Of a DNA stretch of 64,000 bases, positions 10,967 to 18,042 are shown piece by piece (the stretch's first letter is position 1; every line of letters begins with the position of its first letter). Origin of the DNA: Spongiactinospora rosea (GTDB taxonomy: Bacteria > Actinomycetota > Actinomycetes > Streptosporangiales > Streptosporangiaceae); contig NZ_QMEY01000012.1 in NCBI RefSeq assembly GCF_003315795.1, forward strand, positions 1 through 64,000. The letters are read 5' to 3'. The notes beneath the pieces were generated by a model that was given only the letters and a program-made list of their open reading frames with translations, was not told the DNA's origin and did no database searches. The position numbers and the translations under genes are program-made.

Positions 10967-11008
10967 CATACCCGGCCGGAGGGCCTCCATCGGCCCCGGC
11001 CGGGTATG
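10967..11008. terminator. strong 13-bp hairpin between toxin and immunity gene
   Basis: CATACCCGGCCGG (10967-10979) pairs perfectly with CCGGCCGGGTATG (10996-11008). The 16-nt loop can pair internally (GGCC/GGCC). It starts 20 bases after the toxin stop and suggests that the downstream gene has its own promoter. Confidence 0.7.
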
Positions 11009-11090
11009 GCACCTCGTTCACCGTCGCTGAGCAGGAGCTTGAACTTCGACAACGGCTCATCGGCGGGGTGGAGGCCGTAGGCTTCTCCCT

Positions 11091-11492
11091 GTGTACGTCA
11101 GGCCATCTCGATACTGGCGAGATCAGATGGAACGCGCGGCCCGTGCGGTCGCCGACGGCACGACGAGTCCCGAATGCGCGCCCCTCCCGGGCGCGTATTC
11201 AGCAGGCTTTCTGAGGACGGTCGATGCCGCCCTGGCGGGCTTCGAAGCCGAAGCACAGGCACTCGTGGCACCGTCGGATGAGCAGGTCTTCGCCGTGATC
11301 GAGCGGGTCGTACTGGCTCTCAACGAAGCGATGGAGGACTCGGAGGGTGGCACCATCGACACCGACGAACGAGAGCAGCTCTGCCTTTACATCGACGAGG
11401 TGCTGACCAGGAGCGGCGTCGATGTCGGCGAGGTCGCCGCCCGCCACGGCATGCGCCGGTACGCGATCACCGATAGATGGCGTCAATGGTGA
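11091..11492 (+). CDS. probable immunity protein for the GIY-YIG toxin
   Basis: A 133-residue acidic, mostly helical protein directly downstream of the toxin gene. The C-terminal half (VVLALNEAMEDSEGGTIDTD, EREQLCLYIDEVL, then AITDRWRQW at the end) resembles small actinobacterial proteins found beside polymorphic toxins, where the final Thr-x-x-Trp-Arg-x-Trp pattern is common. The immunity role follows mainly from position: cognate immunity genes lie immediately 3' of the toxin tip they neutralise. Start is GTG 11091; ATG 11127 is an alternative. Unlike the toxin, this gene is intact. Confidence 0.6.
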   Translation: MYVRPSRYWRDQMERAARAVADGTTSPECAPLPGAYSAGFLRTVDAALAGFEAEAQALVAPSDEQVFAVIERVVLALNEAMEDSEGGTIDTDEREQLCLYIDEVLTRSGVDVGEVAARHGMRRYAITDRWRQW

Positions 11493-11566
11493 CCGCCGGC
11501 CGCAGCGACCGCCACTGACCGGACGCCACAGGCCAACGGGCCGATTCCATCCGCCTCACCTCTCCG

Positions 11567-11671
11567 CCGAAAGGGGTTACAGCCAGGCGAGAAGGCATGC
11601 TCGACCATGTTGGTGGCCCGGGTGATGTTCTCCCGTAGCGTGGCGTCGGAGACATACCGAAGAAGCACCAT
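11567..11671 (-). pseudogene. Tn3-family transposase remnant
   Basis: A short minus-strand frame reads LLRYVSDATLRENITRATNM followed by VE. This resembles the Tn3 transposase segment with Arg-Glu-x-Ile-Thr-x-x-Thr-Asn-x-x-Glu. Nothing recognisable as transposase flanks it, so it is a fragment of roughly 35 residues. Identification rests on one motif. Confidence 0.4.
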
Positions 11672-11684
11672 GGTGCGGGTGGCA

Positions 11685-12290
11685 TCAGAACGCCAAGGCG
11701 ACCTTGCCGGTCAGCCCACGTGCCGCGAGGCGTTCGTACGCCTGGCGAATCTCGGCGATCGGGAAACTCGAATCGACACGCAGCCGCAGCTCGCCGGCCT
11801 CGACCCGCTTGACCAGCTCGGCCAGGCCCACACCGTCCTCCTTGACCTGGTGCAGTGTCGTCGTGACACCACGGTGGCCGAGGTCGGGGGGATCACCGTG
11901 CTCGCTGGCGATCGTGGCATAGCGACCGCCGTCGGCGACGTAGTCGCCGACCGGGGCGCCGCACGTGTCGAACACCGCGTCGTAGTGCCGCGGTTCGAGT
12001 AGCGCCGCATCCGCGACGACCTTCCCCGCGCCCAGTTCGCGGGCCGCCTCCACCTGGGCCGGGCGGGACACCAGGGCATCAACGGCGACACCCCGCGCCC
12101 GCGCCAGTTGCACGGCCAGCCCGCCGACCGCGCCCACGGCCCCGGTGACAAGCAGCCGCTGCTCGCCGGACACGCCGAGCCAGCCGAGGGTCTGGCCGGC
12201 GGTGAGGCCCGGGCAGTGGCAGGGTGGCCGCCTCGATCAGGCTCGCGTTGAGCGGTGCCGCGGCCAGGGTGCGGGCGGGCAGCATCACCA
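11685..12290 (-). pseudogene. truncated NADP-dependent zinc-less alcohol dehydrogenase/quinone oxidoreductase
   Basis: The C-terminal two-thirds of an MDR-family oxidoreductase: EAATLPLPG, then (after a frameshift near 12209) LTAGQTLGWLGVSGEQRLLV, the Rossmann nucleotide-binding TGAVGAVGGLAVQLARARG, ELGAGKVV, YDAVFDTCG and the C-terminal FPIAEIRQAYERLAARGLTG. About the first 100 residues are missing; homology stops at about 12290, where an oppositely oriented HTH gene begins. One extra base in GGGCCCGG restores the frame if removed. It is dead by both truncation and frameshift. Confidence 0.8.
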
Positions 12291-12938
12291 TCGACGAGGA
12301 CCGCGCGGTGCGCTGGCTGGCGCAAGTCGACCGGGGACGGCTCACGCAGATCGCCGACGATTTCCACGGCGTGGCATTGACGTTCTACACGCCCGCCGAA
12401 AATCGCTGGGCCGCCTTCGCGCCCGCCACCCCCGCCGCCCGAGATACCGCCACCGGCCGCGTCATCACCACCGGGATGCTCGCCCAACTGCACCCGCAGG
12501 TTCCCGGCGGGCCGCTGCTGTGGGACAACGAGACGATCCTGGCGTTCGGCGCTCCCCTGCCCGCCAAGCCACACGGCGACACCACCCAGAAGTGGACGCA
12601 GGTCCTCTACACCGCCTGGCAGATGATCACCCAGCGGGGAACGCGCGCGATCGGCCGCCCCCCGGGACCTGGCCGAAGACCCGCAGGCCTGGCCCCACGC
12701 GGAACTGACCGGTCATCCCGCCGCCGCCGTCGTCCAGAAGATCGCCGCCACTTTGGCCGGCATCCTGGCCGAACGCCGCCTGAGCCTGCGCGGCCTGGCC
12801 GCCACCTCCGGCGTCAACCGTCAGTCCATCGCCGACCTGCTGGCCGGAAGGTCCTGGCCGGACGTGGCCACCATCGTGCTCTTGGAGGCCGCGCTCGCGG
12901 TCCGGCTGTGGCCGGAGGGCACCCCGGCCCCCCGATGA
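12269..12938 (+). pseudogene. frameshifted protein with C-terminal XRE-type HTH
   Basis: The first part, from about GTG 12269, reads ITIDEDRAVRWLAQVDRG, FHGVALTFYTPAEN and PGGPLLWDNETILAFG, a conserved-looking but unrecognised domain. After a frameshift in the six-C run near 12660-12666 the frame continues RDLAEDPQAWPHAELTG and KIAATLAGILAERRLSLRGL. It then has a helix-turn-helix (AATSGVNRQSIADLLAGRSW) and a leucine-rich end. The HTH resembles XRE/Cro repressors. It is placed head to head against the truncated oxidoreductase, so its own 5' end may also be lost. Either a pseudogene or a homopolymer sequencing error. Confidence 0.6.
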
Positions 12939-13215
12939 CGACACCGAGCCTCGTGCCGAACCCCGAAACGAACGCCGTGATGACATCGACGGCATGGCCG
13001 AGCCCTTCTTTCCGCCGCCCCGAAACCCGGACATCCGGGCAGGAAGCAGCCGTCATTTGGCTCGATGCCCTCCAAGCGGCCGCCTATCGCGTTACGCTCG
13101 GAAAGCGCGAGCCTTCAAACAGTTAGTCCTGTGGGGTGCTCACGCAATCTGGTGCCGTCGGGCTGTGAACTCGGCGGCACCACTCTTCGTCCGGTCAGTG
13201 GACCGGCAGCACTGC
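12939..13215. other. intergenic, no gene recognised
   Basis: Short open frames only, with no ribosome binding site or domain. It separates the broken HTH gene from the convergent coiled-coil gene. Confidence 0.5.
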
Positions 13216-13716
13216 TCAACTCGTAGCGGCGCCCCCTTCGCCGGCGAACCCGTTCACCCCGGACGCGACCGCGAACAAGCCCTGCTCCCGCTCGATGAGC
13301 CAGCCATCGGCCACCAGCCTCTTGAGCCGCGCACGCATCCCCTCCACCTGACCGCGGGCGTCCCGCTGCCCCAGCGCCCGCACCACGTCCCGCGCCCGCA
13401 ACGGCTCCTCGGAACTGGCCAGCAAGACCACCGCGTCCTTGCGCAACCCCCGCAGGACCGGACGCTCCTGATGAACCTCCGCCTGCCCGGCGGTCTCCGA
13501 GCCGCTGCCGGCGGGCTTGCCGGCCTCCGGGCCGACCGGCTCGCCGTCCGCCTCCAGCGCGGTCAGCTCCTCACGTGCGATGGACAGTCGTTCCAGGCGA
13601 CGCCGTGCCGCGGCCATCCGCTCCTGCAACTGCTCCATTTGCCTGGCCAGCTCAGCGCATTCCTGCCGCGCGGACTCCTCGGCCCGCCCCAGTTTCGCCA
13701 GCAGCGACGTCACCAT
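13216..13716 (-). CDS. coiled-coil/winged-helix protein of unknown function
   Basis: 166 residues from ATG 13716, chosen because GAGGGGG lies six bases upstream; the open frame extends further but without a better start. Residues about 5-55 form a strong coiled coil (AKLGRAEESARQECAELARQ and on through LQERMAAARRRLERL). A Pro/Gly-rich linker follows. The C-terminal third (PVLRGLRKDAVVLLASSEEP, LRARDVVRALGQRD, RARLKRLVADGWLIEREQGL) has the helix-helix-wing pattern of a winged helix ending in a Phe-Ala-Val strand. Similar small proteins are common in actinomycetes; a DNA-binding or regulatory role is inference. Confidence 0.65.
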   Translation of the reverse strand: MVTSLLAKLGRAEESARQECAELARQMEQLQERMAAARRRLERLSIAREELTALEADGEPVGPEAGKPAGSGSETAGQAEVHQERPVLRGLRKDAVVLLASSEEPLRARDVVRALGQRDARGQVEGMRARLKRLVADGWLIEREQGLFAVASGVNGFAGEGGAATS

Positions 13717-13922
13717 CGCCCCCCTCGCGGCCGTCCCCCGACCACTGCCATCACCCAATGCATAGCTGCAACTCCACACTGTAGGCGGCGATGGCATCGC
13801 TGACCCCGAATACCGCAAGATCCCTTCCGGGCCTGAGCAGCGGCGCCGACAGCTGACCAGCCCCCACGCCAGCTCTGCGAGAATCTCGAAAATCTGTTCC
13901 CGTCAATGCGAAGGAGCGATGC

Positions 13923-14560
13923 GTGAGAATCGGACAGCCGCCCATGCCCGAACTGCATGAGCACTACCGGCGACTCCACTCCAGCCACTTATGGCTGGAC
14001 GTGGCCATGTGCTGGACGGTAGTGGTCCCGGACAGCGGACGAGCATTCAGCCTGGACCAGATCGCCGCCCGGCTCGGCGGGGACACGCCACACCAGCTCC
14101 ACGAGCCGGCACTACCCCGTGCCGTCATGCTCCCCTACGACACCGGCTATCCGTGCTCGTCGATTGGTGCGATCCCGCCACCATGCTCCTGGAGCAGGAC
14201 TACCTCGGATCAACCCCCGCCGTACTGCAGCGACTCAGTCAGGGAGCCCGGGCATACAGCGCCTGGTGGAACGTCAACGCCCACAACCGACTGAGCTTCG
14301 CAGCCGGAAACGAGCTCATCCTGACGATCGACGCCTTCGGCCCCGGCCGCCCGGAAGATCATGCCGGCATCGACCAATGGCCTGAACTGCAGGCGATGAC
14401 GGACTTCTTCGTCGACTTCGAGGAACGCGACCAGCACTACGACTGGCAGGCGGCCATGCTCGCGGTCATCGACCAGACCACAGGGGCAAGACTGACCGGC
14501 GAGTGGCTGAAGCGACCACACCCGTACATCACGGTCCGCATGCCCGACGCGGCACACTGA
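13923..14560 (+). pseudogene. DUF6461-like protein with one frameshift
   Basis: Two overlapping frames join into one protein of about 210 residues. The first reads HSSHLWLDVAMCWTVVVPDS, GRAFSLDQIAARLGGD, VMLPYDTGYP. The second continues VLVDWCDPATMLLEQDYLGS and ARAYSAWWNVNAHNRLSFAA, then the strand-rich GNELILTIDAFGPGRP and a C-terminal helix with GARLTGEWLKRPHPYITV. The Trp-Trp-Asn-Val-Asn motif and overall layout match DUF6461 proteins of actinomycetes, often found near polymorphic toxins. One missing base near 14151 (CTATCC-GTGCTC) explains the break. GTG 13923 follows AAGGAG at 13911; ATG 13944 is possible. Confidence 0.6.
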
Positions 14561-14599
14561 ACTCCTGAGCGCTCGGCTGGGAAACGATCTCAGGCACCT

Positions 14600-14659
14600 T
14601 GGGAAGCGATCTTTGTCAGGGCGTCATCGTCGCTGCTCAACCACACTCGTGAACGCCCC
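14600..14659 (+). repeat. 60-nt direct repeat, copy A
   Basis: Ungapped match to 36939-36998 with 9 mismatches in 60, eight of them transitions; the last 27 positions and the first 14 are identical. On the minus strand both copies read Arg-Ser-Arg-Val-Trp-Leu-Ser...Asp-Ala-Leu-x-Lys-Ile-Ala-Ser-Gln, so this may be a coding relic rather than an attachment site. Confidence 0.75.
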
Positions 14660-14761
14660 CACTCGGCCGATTCCGGGCTCGTAGATGCCCCGGCCTCCAC
14701 TGCCGGAGCGGGCCGGTCGCGACTGGGGTGTCGAGTACCTGGTCCACGGCGGCGGGCAGCC

Positions 14762-16117
14762 TCACACGGCGAGAAGAGCATCATGGAACGTCGCAGCGCC
14801 GGTGTGTCCCGGCCACCGGCGGCCGAGTTCGCTGTCCAGGATGCGTAGTTCCCGTTCGATCCGCGCCGAGCCGGTCTGCCGGGCGATCGTGATCGTCTTC
14901 ATCCCGAGGCTGGCCGCCCGCGTCGGGTCGGCACCGGCGATGACCACGGCCAGCTTTGCCGTGAGGTGCCCCCGATCACGCATGAGGTTGCCCGGAGTCG
15001 CGACGATCTGCTCCTGTAAGATCGTGGCCGCCGCGTCGATCTGGCCGACGGCCCGGTAGCAGGCCGCGGACTGCTCCCGAAACGCGGCGAAGTCGTAGCG
15101 ATGCAGATACACGGGCACGTCCGGCCGACTCACTCGTGGGTGGCCGGTCAACGTTTCCGCGGCGCCGTCCAGTAGTGCGAAGCATTCGTCGGCCTCGCCG
15201 AGCATCACCAGGCCGCGCGCCTGCTGCTGGGCGGCCAGCGCCGCCAGCTTCGGCTCCAAGGGCCCCGGATGCCGGCGGGCGGCGGCCGCCAGCTGCACCA
15301 CGCGGGCGTGGTCCTCGGCCAGTGCGGCGATGTTGGCCAGGCGAATCAATGCATAAGCCGCCATGTTGTCATCGCCGGCTACCCGGGCCCATTCCGCCGC
15401 CCGGCGGGTCCATCGTTCGGCGTCTGCCAACCGCCCCAGGTCTTGATGTAGCCATCCGGCCATCTCGGCGTAGTGGCTCAGTACCTGCAGCAGCGGCTCT
15501 ACGTGGGCGGGTGCGGCACCGCGGCGCAGATCCTCCAGCACACCGATCTGCGCGAGAACGGGCTTGAGCAGGCTGCGCGGGCCGAGCATCTTGTCGGCCG
15601 AGTAGTGCTCGGTCAGGACGCGCCGGAAGTAGCCGATCACTTCGGTGTCGACGCGTGCCGGGGTGTCGATCGCTTCGGCCACCCGTTGTGCCTGATCGGC
15701 GTTGTCCAGCCCTGGCATCGCCGAGGAGAGCACGCCGGCGGCGAGCATGCGGGCAAGATCCCGTCGCGAAAGAGTCACCTGCACACTCCTTCCCTGCGCC
15801 TGGAACACCAGCATCACCTGACCGCCCTCGCCTGCGCCAGCCAGCCTCGCCGACAAATGCGATGAATGCGCCCGATCGGCCGTCCGCCGTAACTCCACCA
15901 GCAGCCCCCTGGCGTCGAACGCCTCGTCCAGGGCCGCGGCCTGATGCTCAGGAAGGAGATATTGGCCGCGTTCGGCCCGGCCGAGCCAGCCCCGGTCGTA
16001 GCGGGCGAGTTCTGCGGCCTGGCGCTGCGTCAGGTGCGCATTGGTCCGTAGCTGCCGCAGCACCAGCCCCATCAGGTGCGCCGTGCAGGCGCGCCGCTCA
16101 TCCACCTGTTCAGACAC
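14762..16117 (-). CDS. XRE-type HTH transcriptional regulator with TPR-like domain
   Basis: 451 residues from GTG 16117, chosen because AAGGGAG lies ten bases upstream; the frame extends further upstream without support. An N-terminal HTH (LRTNAHLTQRQAAELARYDR, GWLGRAERGQYLLPEHQ) is followed by a linker and a long helical region with TPR-like pairs (HYAEMAGWLHQDLGRLADAE, AAYALIRLANIAALAEDHAR, REQSAACYRAVGQIDAAATI). This architecture is typical of pathway-linked regulators in actinomycete RiPP clusters. It is divergent from the FxLD methyltransferase and probably controls the cluster. A 14-nt palindrome 30 bases upstream of its start is a candidate operator. Confidence 0.85.
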   Translation of the reverse strand: MSEQVDERRACTAHLMGLVLRQLRTNAHLTQRQAAELARYDRGWLGRAERGQYLLPEHQAAALDEAFDARGLLVELRRTADRAHSSHLSARLAGAGEGGQVMLVFQAQGRSVQVTLSRRDLARMLAAGVLSSAMPGLDNADQAQRVAEAIDTPARVDTEVIGYFRRVLTEHYSADKMLGPRSLLKPVLAQIGVLEDLRRGAAPAHVEPLLQVLSHYAEMAGWLHQDLGRLADAERWTRRAAEWARVAGDDNMAAYALIRLANIAALAEDHARVVQLAAAARRHPGPLEPKLAALAAQQQARGLVMLGEADECFALLDGAAETLTGHPRVSRPDVPVYLHRYDFAAFREQSAACYRAVGQIDAAATILQEQIVATPGNLMRDRGHLTAKLAVVIAGADPTRAASLGMKTITIARQTGSARIERELRILDSELGRRWPGHTGAATFHDALLAV

Positions 16118-16436
16118 GGCGATCTGCTCCCTTTGCCGTCGAGTCTTGGGGCATGCCCCAGGGATTCTCTTGGCGACCGTTCCGAAGTGCATGACGATGC
16201 GTTGCAGGAGGTACATCGGAGCGTAGCCCTGGAAGGGCGGGAACGCAGCATGGTCGTCCAGTACCGTCACCCCGTGGCCACACGGTCCTGCTCTGCCCAG
16301 AGCACTGCTCACTTAGGTTCGCCGCGGCGTGTGCCGCCTGCGTCGGCGTCGGTGGGCGGTGCAGGGGCGAACGCGCGCGACGTGCCCGTGAATCCGCGTG
16401 GTAATGATCTGCCCGGCAACCCAATACGGTGATCAC
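16118..16436. promoter_or_regulatory. divergent control region of the lanthipeptide cluster
   Basis: The space between the regulator (minus) and the methyltransferase (plus) contains the perfect 14-nt palindrome TGGGGCATGCCCCA at 16147-16160. It should hold the promoters of both transcription units; no clear -35/-10 pair could be assigned by eye. Confidence 0.45.
16147..16160. promoter_or_regulatory. 14-nt perfect palindrome, candidate operator
   Basis: TGGGGCATGCCCCA is two-fold symmetric with no loop, more like a dimer binding site than a terminator. It lies 30 bases upstream of the HTH regulator start. Confidence 0.35.
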
Positions 16437-17690
16437 ATGGCTACCGTTCGACATGATGATGGTGATGACGCCGCCCGGCTTCGCGCCGCGATGGTGGATG
16501 AGCTTCGTGGCGACCCCATCACCTCGACCGCCGTGGCCGATGCCATGGGCGTGGTGCCCCGGCACCTGTTCGCGCCGCAGACCTCCCTGAAGGAGGTGTA
16601 CGAGTCCAACACCGCGGTGCCGGTCAAACGCGACCGCGACGGCCTGACGCTCAGCTCGTTGTCAGCCGCGCACCTTCAGGCCACCATGCTGGAGCAGGCC
16701 GCCATCGGGCCCGGCATGTCGGTGCTGGAGATCGGCTCCATGGGGTACAACGCCGCCCTCCTGGCCGAGCTTGTCGGCCCGGCCGGGCACGTCACCTCCG
16801 TGGACATCGATCCCGACATCGTTGAGCGGGCACGCGCCGGCCTCGCGCGAGCCGGTTATGACCGCGTCGAGGTGGTGCTCGCCGACGCCGAGTACGGCGT
16901 GCCCGCCGCAGCCCCCTACGACCGGATCATCGTCACCTTCGACAGCCCGGACATTCCGCCCGCGTGGCTGGAGCAGCTCGCCGGTGACGGCCGTATCGTG
17001 GTCCCCTTGCGGATGAAAGGCGTCACCCGATCCATCGCCTTCGACCGTGACGGCGACGGCCTGATCAGCCGCGACTACCGTCTGTGCCGCTTCGTTCCCG
17101 CGCAGGGCGACGGGGCCCACGCCCCACGGCGTCTCACGCTGGATACGGAGGTCTATCTGAGCGTTGAGGACGGCGAGGAGGCCGGTTTCGAGGTGGCCGC
17201 GCTGCAGCGGGCCTTGCGCCGGCCCGCCACGCGGAGCTGGCCTGGCGCCGCCTTCGATCTGCCCGATGAGCTGGAATTGTTCCTGCTGACCGGCTCGCCC
17301 CGGATGGCGCTGCTGCACGCGAGCCAGACCCGCATCAAGGAGGGGCTGCTGAACGCCTCGGCAGGTCTTGGCGTGCCCGCCCTGATCGCCGGGGACGGCA
17401 GCTTCGCCTATCGCATCAAACGCGCCGCCCGACAGGGCGGTGACGCCTTCGAGTGCGGTGTCATCGCGCACGGCCCCAGCGCTGCGGACGTCGCGGCACG
17501 GTATGGGGACCTGCTGTGCCGCTGGGCGGGTCGTTTCCGCCGCCGCGGCGCCGCCCGCATCCGCTACCTGCCCGCACAGACGCCCATTCCGCAGGAGGCG
17601 AACCCCGGCGGGGTCGTGCGCAAGCGGCATGGAAGCGTCGTCGTGGCCTGGCCCGAGAACCCCCACCCCCCAGGGGGTATCTCCGCCTGA
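16437..17690 (+). CDS. FxLD-system PIMT-like methyltransferase
   Basis: 417 residues from ATG 16437. It has the protein-L-isoaspartate methyltransferase fold: N-terminal VADAMGVVPRHLF, SAAHLQATMLEQAAIGPGMS, SAM motif VLEIGSMGYNAALLAELVG, VTSVDIDPDIVERARAGLAR, and PYDRIIVTFDSPDIPPAWLE; a C-terminal extension of about 190 residues follows. Family knowledge: enzymes of this type sit next to FxLD lanthipeptide precursors, and related LanS-type methyltransferases methylate an Asp in the peptide, which collapses to an aspartimide/isoAsp. The precursor gene begins 33 bases downstream and its core has Asp-Asp-Gly, a favourable site for this chemistry. The exact modification is inference. Confidence 0.88.
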   Translation: MATVRHDDGDDAARLRAAMVDELRGDPITSTAVADAMGVVPRHLFAPQTSLKEVYESNTAVPVKRDRDGLTLSSLSAAHLQATMLEQAAIGPGMSVLEIGSMGYNAALLAELVGPAGHVTSVDIDPDIVERARAGLARAGYDRVEVVLADAEYGVPAAAPYDRIIVTFDSPDIPPAWLEQLAGDGRIVVPLRMKGVTRSIAFDRDGDGLISRDYRLCRFVPAQGDGAHAPRRLTLDTEVYLSVEDGEEAGFEVAALQRALRRPATRSWPGAAFDLPDELELFLLTGSPRMALLHASQTRIKEGLLNASAGLGVPALIAGDGSFAYRIKRAARQGGDAFECGVIAHGPSAADVAARYGDLLCRWAGRFRRRGAARIRYLPAQTPIPQEANPGGVVRKRHGSVVVAWPENPHPPGGISA

Positions 17691-17722
17691 TCGCATCGCA
17701 CAACCCACCATAAGGAGGCGAT

Positions 17723-17935
17723 ATGTCCATCCGACTGGCCGAAACACCTCCCGCATCTCCTGCCCCCGGGCCCGGATCGGAGGTCGAGCCGGACGCCGGG
17801 CCGGGCCTCGAGCCGGACTTCGAACTGGACATCACGTTCGTCGAGTCCGGCCCGCAGGCCGACCGGCTGATCCGGATGACCGACGACGGCTGCGGCAAGA
17901 CCTGCCAGAGCGCCTGCTCCAGCACCTGCCCGTAA
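17723..17935 (+). CDS. FxLD family lanthipeptide precursor
   Basis: 70 residues. ATG 17723 follows AAGGAGG at ideal spacing. A Pro/Glu-rich leader ends with the FxLD-type motif Phe-Glu-Leu-Asp (PDFELDITFVESGPQADR). The core carries TDDGCGKTCQSACSSTCP, with four Cys and several Ser/Thr for dehydration and lanthionine rings. Asp-Asp-Gly just before the first Cys is a likely target for the PIMT-like enzyme upstream. The LanB, LanC and accessory genes follow on the same strand. Ring pattern and leader cleavage site cannot be read from sequence; no protease gene was seen in the cluster. Confidence 0.92.
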   Translation: MSIRLAETPPASPAPGPGSEVEPDAGPGLEPDFELDITFVESGPQADRLIRMTDDGCGKTCQSACSSTCP

Positions 17936-17936
17936 G

Positions 17937-17974
17937 CGGGCACCCCCTGCGTCCGCGTCAGGAGTGGGCGCCCG
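17937..17974 (+). terminator. imperfect hairpin between precursor and dehydratase genes
   Basis: CGGGCACCCCCT (17937-17948) pairs with AGTGGGCGCCCG (17963-17974) with two mismatches, just after the precursor stop. A partial terminator here would give more precursor than enzyme mRNA, as is common in RiPP operons. Confidence 0.35.
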
Positions 17975-18042
17975 ATCCCTGAAAACGCCTCCTCCTCGGC
18001 CGGTCTTCGACTCGCCGGGGAGGCCCCTCGTTCAGGACGGCG

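Noticed and set aside
16398..16436. Upstream GTG/ATG starts for the FxLD methyltransferase
   Set aside because: The extra residues are not typical of the family N-terminus and the ATG at 16437 gives the expected length.
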